A stretch of DNA of 64,000 bases from Mumia sp. ZJ1417 (GTDB lineage Bacteria; Actinomycetota; Actinomycetes; Propionibacteriales; Nocardioidaceae). Location: contig NZ_CP059901.1 in NCBI RefSeq assembly GCF_014127285.1, positions 3,844,001-3,908,000 of the forward strand. The letters are read 5' to 3'. A model generated the notes under the pieces. The model was not told where the DNA came from. It saw only the letters and a program-made list of their open reading frames with translations, and did not search any database. Of the stretch, positions 7,727 to 15,939 are shown piece after piece. Position 1 is the stretch's first letter, and each line of letters begins with the position of its first letter. The translations under genes were made by a program, and so were the position numbers.

Positions 7727-9496
7727 CTAGGTCGTCCCGCCGAGCGGGAGGTCGATGCGGGCGGCGCCGTCGTCGGTGAGGCGCACCGGCACTCCCCAGT
7801 CCTGCTGGTGGACGTGGCACGCCGCACCGATCTCGTCGCCGTCGTCGCATGAGGCCGCCATCGCCGCGATGTGGAGGACACCGTCACCGACAGCCGGATC
7901 GAGGACGAGGCGTCGTACGAGGCCGGTGCCGCGGCCCTCGCCCTCGCGCAGCAGCGCGGGCGGGGTCGCGGTAACGACGAGACGGGTCGCCGGACCGTAC
8001 CGCTCGTCGAGGTGCTGTCCGGGAGGCGGCGTGAACGCGATCGCGAGCTCGACCTCGCCGCTTCGCACCTCGGTCGCAGGGCGGCCGGTGGTGTGGCTCG
8101 CGCCGGTGGCCCGCGCCGAGGCGCCGAGCGGCACACGGGTGAGGCGGTGCGCGGCCGACTCGACGACGAGCAGGTCGGCGCCGTCGAGGAGCAGTCCGGA
8201 CGGCTCGGCGAGGTCGGCCGCGAGCGTGCTGACCTCGCCGGTCGCCGGGTCGTAGCGGCGGACGGCACCGTTGTAGGTGTCGGCGATCGCGACCGACCCG
8301 TCCGGGAGCACGGCGAGGCCGAGCGGGTGCTGGAGGAGCGCGTCGCCGGCAGGACCGTCGACGAACCCGAAGTCGAACAGCCCCTTGCCGATGACCGTCT
8401 CGGCGACGAGTGCGCCACCGTTCTCGACGATCCGACGCAACGCGCTCGTCTCGGGGTCGGCGAGCCAGAAGGTGTCGCCGTCGGGTGCGAGGCGAGAGGG
8501 CTGCGCGAACCACGCCTCGGCGAGCGGGCCGTCGACCATGCCTTCGTTGGTCGTCCCGGCGACGATCTCGACGTCGCCGGACATCGGGTCGTACGTCCAG
8601 AGCTGGTGGATGCCCGCCATCGCGATCCACACGCGGTCGCGCCACCACGCGACGTCCCACGGAGAGGAGAGCGAGCCCGTGCCGTCGCCCTGCATCCACT
8701 GACGGCCGTCGCCGGCGAGGACCTGCAGGGCGCCGTCGGCGAGGTTCAGCCCCAGGAGCCGGTGCGCCACCGTGTCGGCGACGACGACGTCGTACCCGAG
8801 GACGTCACGCAGCTCGTCCGGGAGCACGAGCAGGCCGTTCGGCTCACGGAACCCTTCGTACCGGCGCAGCACGGTCGTGGCGTCTGCCGCGAGCTCGACG
8901 AGGCTGCCGCTCCCGGCGTCGGCGACCAGCAGCGAGCCCGACGGCAGCCGGATCACGGACGCGGGGAAGCGCAGGTCCCCCGGCTCGGGCGTGGGGGCGA
9001 CGTACGGCGAGCGGCCGCGGGTGAGCGTGCCGCGCGCCTCGTACTCCGGCACGAGCCGTGCGAGCAGCGCGTCGATGGCGTGCACGTGGCCCTCCCCCGC
9101 GTACTGGGCGATGACGTATCCCTCAGGGTCGATCAGCACGAGCGTCGGCCAGGCGCGGGCGGTGTACGCCTGCCAGGTCGTGAGCGCGGGGTCGTCGAGG
9201 ACGGGGTGCGTGATGCCGTTGCGAGCGACGGCGGCCGCGAGGGCGTCGGCGTCGGCCTCGTGCGCGAACTTCGGTGAGTGGACGCTCACGACGACCAGCG
9301 CATCGGCGTACGTCGACTCGAGCGGCCGCATCTCGTCGAGGACGTGCAGGCAGTTCACGCAGCCGGAGGTCCAGAAGTCGAGGATCACGAAGCGGCCTCG
9401 TAGGTCGGCCAACGTCAGGGGCTCACCGCCGGTGCCGAGCCAGCCGCGACCCCGCAGCTCGGGAGCACGTACGCGAGGCTTGAGTCCGTCCGTCAC
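7727..9496 (-). CDS. Thioredoxin-like/NHL-repeat protein (NHLRC2-like)
   Basis: This 589-residue cytoplasmic protein has an N-terminal thioredoxin-fold domain (about 1-150) with FVILDFWTSGCVNCLHVLDE. The active-site motif is CVNC, not the usual CGPC. An NHL beta-propeller follows (about 170-490) with repeats such as NGLLVLPD, WDVAWWRDRVWIAMAG and PLGLAVLPDGSVAIADTYNG, then a C-terminal beta domain. The architecture is that of NHLRC2-type proteins, conserved from bacteria to animals and without a settled biochemical role; a thiol redox function is inferred from the CxxC. There is no signal peptide. It is convergent with the SDR gene and divergent from the next gene. Confidence 0.85.
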   Translation of the reverse strand: MTDGLKPRVRAPELRGRGWLGTGGEPLTLADLRGRFVILDFWTSGCVNCLHVLDEMRPLESTYADALVVVSVHSPKFAHEADADALAAAVARNGITHPVLDDPALTTWQAYTARAWPTLVLIDPEGYVIAQYAGEGHVHAIDALLARLVPEYEARGTLTRGRSPYVAPTPEPGDLRFPASVIRLPSGSLLVADAGSGSLVELAADATTVLRRYEGFREPNGLLVLPDELRDVLGYDVVVADTVAHRLLGLNLADGALQVLAGDGRQWMQGDGTGSLSSPWDVAWWRDRVWIAMAGIHQLWTYDPMSGDVEIVAGTTNEGMVDGPLAEAWFAQPSRLAPDGDTFWLADPETSALRRIVENGGALVAETVIGKGLFDFGFVDGPAGDALLQHPLGLAVLPDGSVAIADTYNGAVRRYDPATGEVSTLAADLAEPSGLLLDGADLLVVESAAHRLTRVPLGASARATGASHTTGRPATEVRSGEVELAIAFTPPPGQHLDERYGPATRLVVTATPPALLREGEGRGTGLVRRLVLDPAVGDGVLHIAAMAASCDDGDEIGAACHVHQQDWGVPVRLTDDGAARIDLPLGGTT

Positions 9497-9555
9497 CTCT
9501 CTATTGTCATGCGGAGGGGCGCCAGGGGACCACCGCGTCCCCTAGGCTGCCGCGC

Positions 9556-10359
9556 ATGGATCTCTCGTTGTACGTCGACGCCTGGGCCGAGTCGGCCGAG
9601 CGCACGCTCGCCCTCCTCGCGAACCTGCCCGCCGAGGCATGGGCCGCACCCACCGGGTGCCCGGGCTGGACGGTCCGCGACGTGGTCGCGCACCTCGCTG
9701 CGCTCGAGTCCGAGCTCTCGCACACCGGCCGGGGCGGCCCTAGCGAGTTCCACGCCGAGGGCAGTGAGGTCGAGGCCGCTTACACCGAGGCAGGAGTCCG
9801 TCAGCGCGACGACATGTCGACCGCCGAGCTCCTCGACGAGCTGCGTATCGCGGTCGCCGTACGCCGCGACGTGCTCGCCACCGTGCCCGAAGACCCACGG
9901 GCACCGGCCGAGGACACCCCCGGGGGCATCGGCTGGAGCAACGAGGTGCTGCTGCGCAACCGGATGATCGACATGTGGGTCCACGAGCAGGACATCCGGG
10001 TCGCCGCCGGCGTCGCGGGCGGGTACGACGGCAAGGCGGCGGTACTGGTCGTGAGCGGGTTCCTGCTTGCGCTCCCGTACGTGCTCGCCAAGAAGCTCAA
10101 GGCCGCTCGGGGCACCAGCCTGGTCCTCGAGCTCACCACGCCGATCACGCGTACGGTCACGGTCGGGGTCGGCGACGACGGGCGCGGCCGGCTCCACGAC
10201 GGCGCGAGCGACGATGCCGACGTCCGGATCACGATGACGGCCGACACGTTCGTCACGCTCGTCGCCGGTCGCGAGGCCCTCCAGCCTCTGAGCCTGACCT
10301 GGACCGGCGACTCCACCCTCGTCGGCGACCTGCTCGCCGAGATCGCGGTGACGCCGTGA
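9556..10359 (+). CDS. Maleylpyruvate isomerase family protein (mycothiol-dependent type)
   Basis: This 267-residue protein has an N-terminal DinB-like four-helix metal-binding domain with RDVVAHLAALESEL and MIDMWVHEQDIR, which supply the His/Glu/His/Asp metal site of mycothiol-dependent maleylpyruvate isomerases. An SCP2-like C-terminal domain follows (about 180-265, ending LSLTWTGDSTLVGDLLAE). Most members act in mycothiol-dependent thiol chemistry; the actual substrate here is unknown. Its stop overlaps the start of the SDR gene downstream (GTGA), so the two are translationally coupled. Confidence 0.8.
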   Translation: MDLSLYVDAWAESAERTLALLANLPAEAWAAPTGCPGWTVRDVVAHLAALESELSHTGRGGPSEFHAEGSEVEAAYTEAGVRQRDDMSTAELLDELRIAVAVRRDVLATVPEDPRAPAEDTPGGIGWSNEVLLRNRMIDMWVHEQDIRVAAGVAGGYDGKAAVLVVSGFLLALPYVLAKKLKAARGTSLVLELTTPITRTVTVGVGDDGRGRLHDGASDDADVRITMTADTFVTLVAGREALQPLSLTWTGDSTLVGDLLAEIAVTP

Positions 10360-11354
10360 GCGGAGATCCCGCCGGAGCAAGCGGCGCTCCCGGGGGCACA
10401 GCGCGCGGTGCCGACGCCGCGTCCTGGAGCACCGAGGACATCCCTGACCTGACAGGCAAGGCCGTCGTCCTCACCGGTGTCACCGGCGGCCTCGGCACCG
10501 AGGCGGCCTACCAGCTCGCCCACCACGGCGCCCGCATCGTGGCCACCGGCCGTGACCTCGCCAAGGTCGAGGAGGCGCTGACCGCCTTGCGCCACGGCGT
10601 CCACGACCTCGACGCGACAGCCGTCCGCATCGACCTGGCCGACCTCGGCTCCGTGCGCGAGGGCGCTGCGGAGATCATGGCGCACGCCGGTACCATCGAC
10701 GTCCTCCTCAACAACGCCGGCGTCATGGCGTCGCCGCGCCGCACCTCCGCGCAGGGCTTCGAGCTCCAGATGGCCACCAACCACCTCGGCCACTTCGCGC
10801 TCACCGCGCACCTGTGGCCGATGCTCGTCGCGAGCCGCGCGCGCGTCGTGTCGGTGTCGTCGTTGATGCACTCATTCGCCCGCGGCATCGACCTCAAGAC
10901 GCTGCAGCCGCACGCCGAGCTGCGCCGGTACGGCCGGTGGACGGCGTACTACCAGTCCAAGCTCGCGAACCTGCTGTTCATGCGCGAGCTCGACCGCCGT
11001 GTGCGGGCCGCGGGGATCGACGTCACGAGCGTCGCGGCCCATCCCGGCTGGGCCCTCACCCACCTCGATCGATCGGGGTTCGAGCTCGGCGGGCGTTCCT
11101 TCCAGCGCGTCCTCGTTCACCAGGTCAGCCGAGCGATCGCGCAGTCGGCCGCCGCCGGCGCCTGGCCCCTGGAGCGCGCCGCGACGGAGCCGGGCCTGCC
11201 CGGCGGCTCGTACGTCGGGCCGTCCGGACCGCGTCAGCTGCGCGGCCGGCCCCGGCTCGTCGGGATGACCTCGACGGCGCGTGACCCGCAGCTCGCCGCC
11301 GACCTGTGGGCCGCGTCCGAGGCCGCGGCGGGCTTGACGTTCGACGCAACCTGA
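10356..11354 (+). CDS. Short-chain dehydrogenase (retinol dehydrogenase-like SDR)
   Basis: This 332-residue SDR has a 30-residue disordered N-terminus, then the cofactor motif TGVTGGLGTEAAYQLA (about 39-54), DVLLNNAGVM, the catalytic Ser in VVSVSSLMHSF and YYQSKLANLLFMREL (Tyr and Lys). The NHLGHFALTAHL and YQSKLAN stretches are typical of the retinol-dehydrogenase/WW-oxidoreductase-like branch. The GTG start overlaps the previous stop codon, so it is expressed with the maleylpyruvate isomerase-family gene. Confidence 0.85.
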   Translation: MSGDPAGASGAPGGTARGADAASWSTEDIPDLTGKAVVLTGVTGGLGTEAAYQLAHHGARIVATGRDLAKVEEALTALRHGVHDLDATAVRIDLADLGSVREGAAEIMAHAGTIDVLLNNAGVMASPRRTSAQGFELQMATNHLGHFALTAHLWPMLVASRARVVSVSSLMHSFARGIDLKTLQPHAELRRYGRWTAYYQSKLANLLFMRELDRRVRAAGIDVTSVAAHPGWALTHLDRSGFELGGRSFQRVLVHQVSRAIAQSAAAGAWPLERAATEPGLPGGSYVGPSGPRQLRGRPRLVGMTSTARDPQLAADLWAASEAAAGLTFDAT

Positions 11355-11410
11355 CGGTGTTCCCGAGTATTTCTCTCCCGCTGGCGCCGCGAGGCGGTTA
11401 GGCTCCGGCC

Positions 11411-11899
11411 ATGCTCGTACGACGGATGGAAGACTCCGACCTCGACGCGGTCCTCGCCCTCAACCAGAGTGCGATCGACGGTGTCGGGGCGCTGACGGCC
11501 GACAGGCTCCGTGAGATCGTCGGGTACGCCGACCAGTCGGTCGTGAGCACCGACGCGGACGGTGTGCTCACCGGGTTCGCGCTGACGCTGCCGCCCGGCA
11601 CGCCGTACGACAGCATCAACTACCAGTGGTACAAGGACGAGTACGACGCCCAGGACTATGCGTACCTCGACCGCGTCGTCGTCGCCCCCGACTTCCGGCG
11701 ACGTGGCGTCGGCACCCTCCTCTACAACGTGCTCGAGGAGCGGGCGCGTGCCCGCGAGCTCGTGGCACTCGAGGTCTATGTCGACCCACCGAACGAGCCG
11801 TCGCTCGCGTTCCACCGCGCCCGCGGCTACACCGAGGTCGGCCGCCTCGACCATCCGAACGGCAAGAAGGTCGCGATGCTGGTCAAGCGCGTCGGCTGA
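11411..11899 (+). CDS. GNAT family N-acetyltransferase
   Basis: This 162-residue single GNAT domain has the acetyl-CoA binding motif VVVAPDFRRRGVGTLLYNVLEE (R-R-x-G-V-G) at about 93-114, followed by beta-5/alpha-4 (LEVYVDPPNEPSLAFHRARGYTEVGRLDHP). It transfers an acetyl group from acetyl-CoA to an unknown amine. It is isolated, and a hairpin follows. Confidence 0.85.
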   Translation: MLVRRMEDSDLDAVLALNQSAIDGVGALTADRLREIVGYADQSVVSTDADGVLTGFALTLPPGTPYDSINYQWYKDEYDAQDYAYLDRVVVAPDFRRRGVGTLLYNVLEERARARELVALEVYVDPPNEPSLAFHRARGYTEVGRLDHPNGKKVAMLVKRVG

Positions 11900-11917
11900 T
11901 CCTCCCGCCGCCGCTCC

Positions 11918-11965
11918 GGACGTCATACGTTTCGTGGTCCCCGACCCGCAATCGGTATGACGTCC
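11918..11965. terminator. Possible terminator hairpin
   Basis: The inverted repeat GGACGTCATAC (11918-11928) and GTATGACGTCC (11955-11965) has perfect 11-bp arms and a 26-base loop. It sits between convergent acetyltransferase and MFS genes. The long loop makes it weaker than the other terminators here. Confidence 0.5.
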
Positions 11966-11976
11966 CGGGTGGGGGA

Positions 11977-13299
11977 TCAGACGGAGACCGACTCGCCGCG
12001 CCGCATCGCCTCCAGCATCTCGGGCGCCGTCGCCGCGAGCTTGCGCCGCATCACGCCGCGGTGCCGCAGGATCATGGTGATCCCGAGCGCCCACGGCACC
12101 GCCTGCACGGCCATCGCCCAGCCGAACGCGTCCGACGGGTAGGCATCGGTCCCGGCCGGCGTCAGGACGTCGAGCACCACCCCGATCGCGAGCATCGTGC
12201 ACAGCGACGCGATGAAGCCGCCGGTGTTGACCAGCGAGGTCGCGAGCCCCGCCCGCTCGGCGCTGCCGAAGGTGCGGACGAAGTCGAACCCGACCATCGA
12301 CGCCGGTCCCCCGACCGCCGTGACGACCACCATCACGACGAGCAGCCAGTACGGAGCGTCGCCGGGCCACAGCAGGACCGCCGCCCACGAGCACGCGATC
12401 GCGGCGATGATCGCCACCGTCGTGGACGAGCGGTGGTACGGCCGGTGGGAGGTGAGCCACGCCAGGAACGGGCCCGAGGCCATCGTCGCCAGCGTCAGCA
12501 GGGTGAGCAGGAACGCCGCGAACGCCGGCGAGGCGTGCTCGCCGCGCACGAAGAACGGGTAGCCCCAGAGGATGCCGAGGACGGTGCCGCTGAACTGCGT
12601 CGAGAAGTGCGTCCAGAAGCCGAGCCGGGTGCCGTCGTCGGCCCACGCGTCACGGACCCGGCGCCCGAGTCCCCGCACCTCCAGCGGCGGACCGAGGTGA
12701 CGACGCATGCCCGGCCGGTCATGCACGACGACGACCAGCGCGAACGCGAGCACCAGACCGACCGCTGCCGTCACGAGGTAGGCGGTAGTCCAGCCGACGT
12801 GGTGCAGCGCCCAGGTCATCGGGACTGCGGCGAGGATCATGCCGGCCTGCCCGCTGATCCCGGTGAGCTGGGTCATCAGCGGGACCCTGTGCGGAGCGAA
12901 CCAGTTGGCCACGAGGCGCAGCACGCACACGAACACCATCGCGTCGCCCGCACCGACTGCGATGCGGGCCGCGAGCGCCACCGGGTACGAGGTCGCGAAC
13001 GCGAACCCGACCTGCGCCACGCTCAGCGTCAGCACACCGGTCAGGATCACGGCGCGAGGGCCGAACCGGTCGAGCGCGAGCCCCACAGGGATCTGCATCC
13101 CGGCATAGACGACGAGCTGCAGGACGGTGAACGTCGAGAGCTGCGCGGCGCCGATGCCGAACCGCTCGGTCGCGTCGAGCCCCGCGACCGCGAGCGACGA
13201 CCGGTGGAAGACGGCGAGGACGTAGACGAGCAGCGCCACGACCCACACCGCGTAGGCGCCACGCCGCAGGCCGAGACGTCGCGAGACGGTCGCGATCAC
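11977..13299 (-). CDS. MFS transporter
   Basis: This 440-residue protein has about twelve hydrophobic helices and ends in a basic tail. The N-terminal half resembles the nitrate/sialate-type or anion:cation-symporter MFS groups (YVLAVFHRSSLAVAGLDATERF, then AGMQIPVGLALDRFGPR). The start overlaps the stop of the GntR gene (ATGA), so they share a transcript and the regulator probably controls the transporter. With the divergent CoA-transferase, uptake of an organic acid or related carbon source is likely but unproven. Confidence 0.85.
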   Translation of the reverse strand: MIATVSRRLGLRRGAYAVWVVALLVYVLAVFHRSSLAVAGLDATERFGIGAAQLSTFTVLQLVVYAGMQIPVGLALDRFGPRAVILTGVLTLSVAQVGFAFATSYPVALAARIAVGAGDAMVFVCVLRLVANWFAPHRVPLMTQLTGISGQAGMILAAVPMTWALHHVGWTTAYLVTAAVGLVLAFALVVVVHDRPGMRRHLGPPLEVRGLGRRVRDAWADDGTRLGFWTHFSTQFSGTVLGILWGYPFFVRGEHASPAFAAFLLTLLTLATMASGPFLAWLTSHRPYHRSSTTVAIIAAIACSWAAVLLWPGDAPYWLLVVMVVVTAVGGPASMVGFDFVRTFGSAERAGLATSLVNTGGFIASLCTMLAIGVVLDVLTPAGTDAYPSDAFGWAMAVQAVPWALGITMILRHRGVMRRKLAATAPEMLEAMRRGESVSV

Positions 13300-13997
13300 G
13301 CGTCGACCGCCGCGTCGCCGTTGGCGTCGCCCTGGACCGCGTGCCGCGACGTCGCGAGGTGCCGGTCGTTCGCCGCGACGAAGGCGCCGAGGTCGTCCCC
13401 CGCGATGAGCATGGCCAGCTCACGGTGGTCCCGGATCGCGCGATCCATCCGCGCCGGCGAGGGGCCCATCGCCGTCGCGTTGATCATCATCTGCCGCTCC
13501 CGCAGGCTCCGGTAGAAGCGCGACAGGTGCGCGTTGCCCGCGGCGTCGACGACGACCTCATGGAACAGACGGTCAGACTCCGTGAACGCGGCGAGGTCGT
13601 CGTCGGCACGGTGCTCCTCCATCGCCTCCACCTGCGCGTCCATGGCGGGACGGACCCGCGCCCCCTCGGCGAAGGCCCGCGGCGCCGCCCACTGCTCGAC
13701 CAGGGCACGCGCCTCCCACATCGAACCGGCCTCGGCACTCGTGACCGGGAGGACGATCGCGCCCTTCTTCGGGTAGATCCGCACGAGCCCCTCCGCCTGC
13801 AGCCGCAGCAGCGCTTCGCGGACCGGAGTGCGCGAGCAGCCGAACCGCTCTGCCAGCACCACCTCGCCGAGCTCGTCCCCGCCCGGCAGGTCGCCGACGA
13901 GGATCGCGCGCTTGATCGCCGCGTACGTGCGCTCGGTCGCGGAGGTACGGGCGGTGGGGACGGTGGGTGGAAGGGCAGAGGCCGGTGATGCACACAT
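13296..13997 (-). CDS. GntR family regulator, FadR/FCD subgroup
   Basis: This 233-residue regulator has an N-terminal winged HTH (about 24-90: TYAAIKRAILVGDLPGGDEL, CSRTPVREALLRLQAEGLV) and a C-terminal FCD helical domain with the metal/ligand residues of this family (ESDRLFHEVVVDAAGN, IRDHRELAMLIAGDD). FCD regulators usually bind carboxylate ligands. The start at 13997 is inside an ACATGT-N5-ACATGT palindrome, which suggests autorepression. It is co-transcribed with the MFS gene and divergent from the CoA-transferase. Confidence 0.88.
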   Translation of the reverse strand: MCASPASALPPTVPTARTSATERTYAAIKRAILVGDLPGGDELGEVVLAERFGCSRTPVREALLRLQAEGLVRIYPKKGAIVLPVTSAEAGSMWEARALVEQWAAPRAFAEGARVRPAMDAQVEAMEEHRADDDLAAFTESDRLFHEVVVDAAGNAHLSRFYRSLRERQMMINATAMGPSPARMDRAIRDHRELAMLIAGDDLGAFVAANDRHLATSRHAVQGDANGDAAVDA

Positions 13998-14010
13998 GTT
14001 GCATACATGT
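13994..14010. promoter_or_regulatory. Palindrome over the gntR start codon, likely operator
   Basis: ACATGT, five bases (TGCAT), ACATGT. The inner copy contains the ATG start of the regulator. Position and symmetry fit a GntR operator controlling both the regulator/transporter operon and the divergent CoA-transferase gene 118 bases away. Confidence 0.5.
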
Positions 14011-14127
14011 TCGCAGGCGGCCGGCGCTGCCAGCGGAGCGGGTACGGTTTGGCACCTTTCGCCGTACGGGGCCGTGTGCCGCAGGTGTGAGGATGGTCGG
14101 GCCCCGCACCCGAACCCAGGAGCCGTG

Positions 14128-15300
14128 ATGCTGTCCGACATCGTCGTCGTCGATCTCACCCGTGCCCTCGCCGGCCCGCACGCCGCGATGATGCTCGGCG
14201 ACCTGGGAGCGACGGTGATCAAGGTCGAGTCGCCCGGCGGCGACGACACCCGCCAGTGGGGTCCTCCGTTCGTGACGGGGAGCGAGGGCGACGAGCAGGC
14301 GACCTACTACCTCTCGTGCAACCGCAACAAGCTCTCGGTCACCGCCGACCTCAAGAGCGAGAAGGGTCGGCGCCTGCTCGAGCGGCTCGTCCTCCAGGCC
14401 GATGTCCTCCTCGAGAACTTCCGGCCGGGCGTGCTCGAGCGGCTCGGGTTCGGTTACGAGCACCTGCAGGAGCTCAACCCGCGGCTCGTCATCTGCCAGA
14501 TCACCGGATTCGGGCACGACGGACCGGAGTCGACACGTGCCGGCTACGACCAGATCGCGCAGGGCGAGGGCGGCCTGATGAGCATGACCGGCCCCGACGC
14601 CGAGCACCCGACGAAGGTCGGCGTCCCGATCGCCGACCTCCTCGCCGGGATGAACGCCGCGTACGGCATCGCGGCCGCGCTGCACGAGCGCGACCGTACG
14701 GGGCGTGGCCGCGTGGTGCGGACAAGCCTCCTCGCGGGCATGGTCGGCGTGCACGCGTTCCAAGGCACCCGCTGGACCGTCGCCGGTGAGCTCCCGCGCG
14801 CCGCCGGCAACCACCACCCGTCGATCTCCCCGTACGGACTTTTCCGCACCGCCGACGCTCCCGTACAGCTCTCCGTGGGATCCGAGGGGCTCTGGCGACG
14901 CTTCGCCCCGCTCATCGGCGTCGACGTCGACGACCCCGCGTTCTCGTCGAACCCGCTGCGCGTCCGCAACCGCGACGCGCTGACGGCGCGGATCGAGTCG
15001 GCCTTCGCCTCCGAGGGCGCCGAGGTCTGGTTGGCGCGGCTCGCCGAGGCCGGCGTCCCTGCGGGCAAGGTGCGCCAGCTCGACGACGTCTATGCCTGGG
15101 ACCAGACCCTGTCGCAGGGCCTTCTCGTGGAGGTCGACCACGAGACCCTCGGGCCGATCGAGATCCCCGGTCCCGTCCTGCGGCTCGACGACAACCCGTA
15201 CGCGGGTGCGCGCGAGAAGAACCTGGCGCCGCCGCGGCTCGGTCAGCACAACGCCGAGGTCGACGCCTGGCTCGACGAGCAGGAGTCCACCGCTCGCTGA
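14128..15300 (+). CDS. Class III CoA-transferase (CaiB/BaiF family)
   Basis: This 390-residue enzyme moves CoA between carboxylic acids. The sequence begins MLSDIVVVDLTRALAGPHAAMMLGDLGATVIKVE, the family hallmark, and contains SPGGDDTRQWGPPF, NRNKLSVTADLKSEKGR, ENFRPGVLERLGFGYE, and the conserved Asp region GYDQIAQGEGGLMSMTG, which should hold the aspartate that forms the enzyme-anhydride intermediate. AGGAG stands upstream of the ATG. It is divergent from the GntR-MFS operon; together they suggest uptake and CoA activation of one organic acid. The acid cannot be named. Confidence 0.88.
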   Translation: MLSDIVVVDLTRALAGPHAAMMLGDLGATVIKVESPGGDDTRQWGPPFVTGSEGDEQATYYLSCNRNKLSVTADLKSEKGRRLLERLVLQADVLLENFRPGVLERLGFGYEHLQELNPRLVICQITGFGHDGPESTRAGYDQIAQGEGGLMSMTGPDAEHPTKVGVPIADLLAGMNAAYGIAAALHERDRTGRGRVVRTSLLAGMVGVHAFQGTRWTVAGELPRAAGNHHPSISPYGLFRTADAPVQLSVGSEGLWRRFAPLIGVDVDDPAFSSNPLRVRNRDALTARIESAFASEGAEVWLARLAEAGVPAGKVRQLDDVYAWDQTLSQGLLVEVDHETLGPIEIPGPVLRLDDNPYAGAREKNLAPPRLGQHNAEVDAWLDEQESTAR

Positions 15301-15327
15301 GCGGCTTCGGTGGTCCGCGCTCGAGCG

Positions 15328-15888
15328 TCAGCCCGCGTCGCGGCGCGCGGTGAGCACCGCGATCACCCGCTCGGTCCAGGCGAGGTTCTCGCGCTCGAAG
15401 GCGAGGCCGCGCTCAAGGGTCAGGTACGGCCCCACCCGGTCAGCCTCACGGAGGTAGGTCTCCGAGTCGCGACCGTCGAGCATCCGCTCGCGGACGACCT
15501 CGAACAGGTGCTGCTTGGCCCGGAACTCCTCGGCCTGCTGCGCGACCGCGGCGAGGAGCGCGTCGAGATCGGCGACATCCGCAGCCTGGACCTTCACCAT
15601 GAGGTCGCTGCGGATCGCCTGCGAACGGGCCGGCGCCGACGCGTACGCGCGCAGCGCCGCGAGGCCGGTTTCGTTGAGCGAGAGCACCTTCTTGGTCGGA
15701 CGCCGCTCCTGCGGCACCACCTCGACGTCCACCAGACCGTCGTTCTCGAGCCGATCGAGCTCGCGATAGAGCTGCTGCGGCGTCGCCGACCAGAAGTGCG
15801 CCGACGACACGTCGAACACCTTGCTCAGCTCGTACCCGGACGCGTCGCCTTCGAGCAGAGCGGCGAGCAGCGCGAACCTCAACGACAC
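15328..15888 (-). CDS. PadR family transcriptional regulator
   Basis: This 186-residue protein has a PadR winged HTH at residues 1-80 (LRFALLAALLEGDASGYELSK, TPQQLYRELDRLENDGLVDVE) and a helical C-terminal dimerisation arm (about 95-180) like the Vir_act_alpha_C domain. PadR proteins usually repress nearby detoxification or transport genes on binding an aromatic or drug ligand. No obvious target is adjacent: the CoA-transferase gene is convergent. Confidence 0.85.
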   Translation of the reverse strand: MSLRFALLAALLEGDASGYELSKVFDVSSAHFWSATPQQLYRELDRLENDGLVDVEVVPQERRPTKKVLSLNETGLAALRAYASAPARSQAIRSDLMVKVQAADVADLDALLAAVAQQAEEFRAKQHLFEVVRERMLDGRDSETYLREADRVGPYLTLERGLAFERENLAWTERVIAVLTARRDAG

Positions 15889-15939
15889 GACGCCAACCTA
15901 GCCCGCCGTGCTGCCGTACGCCCCGAGGGCACCGAGCAG

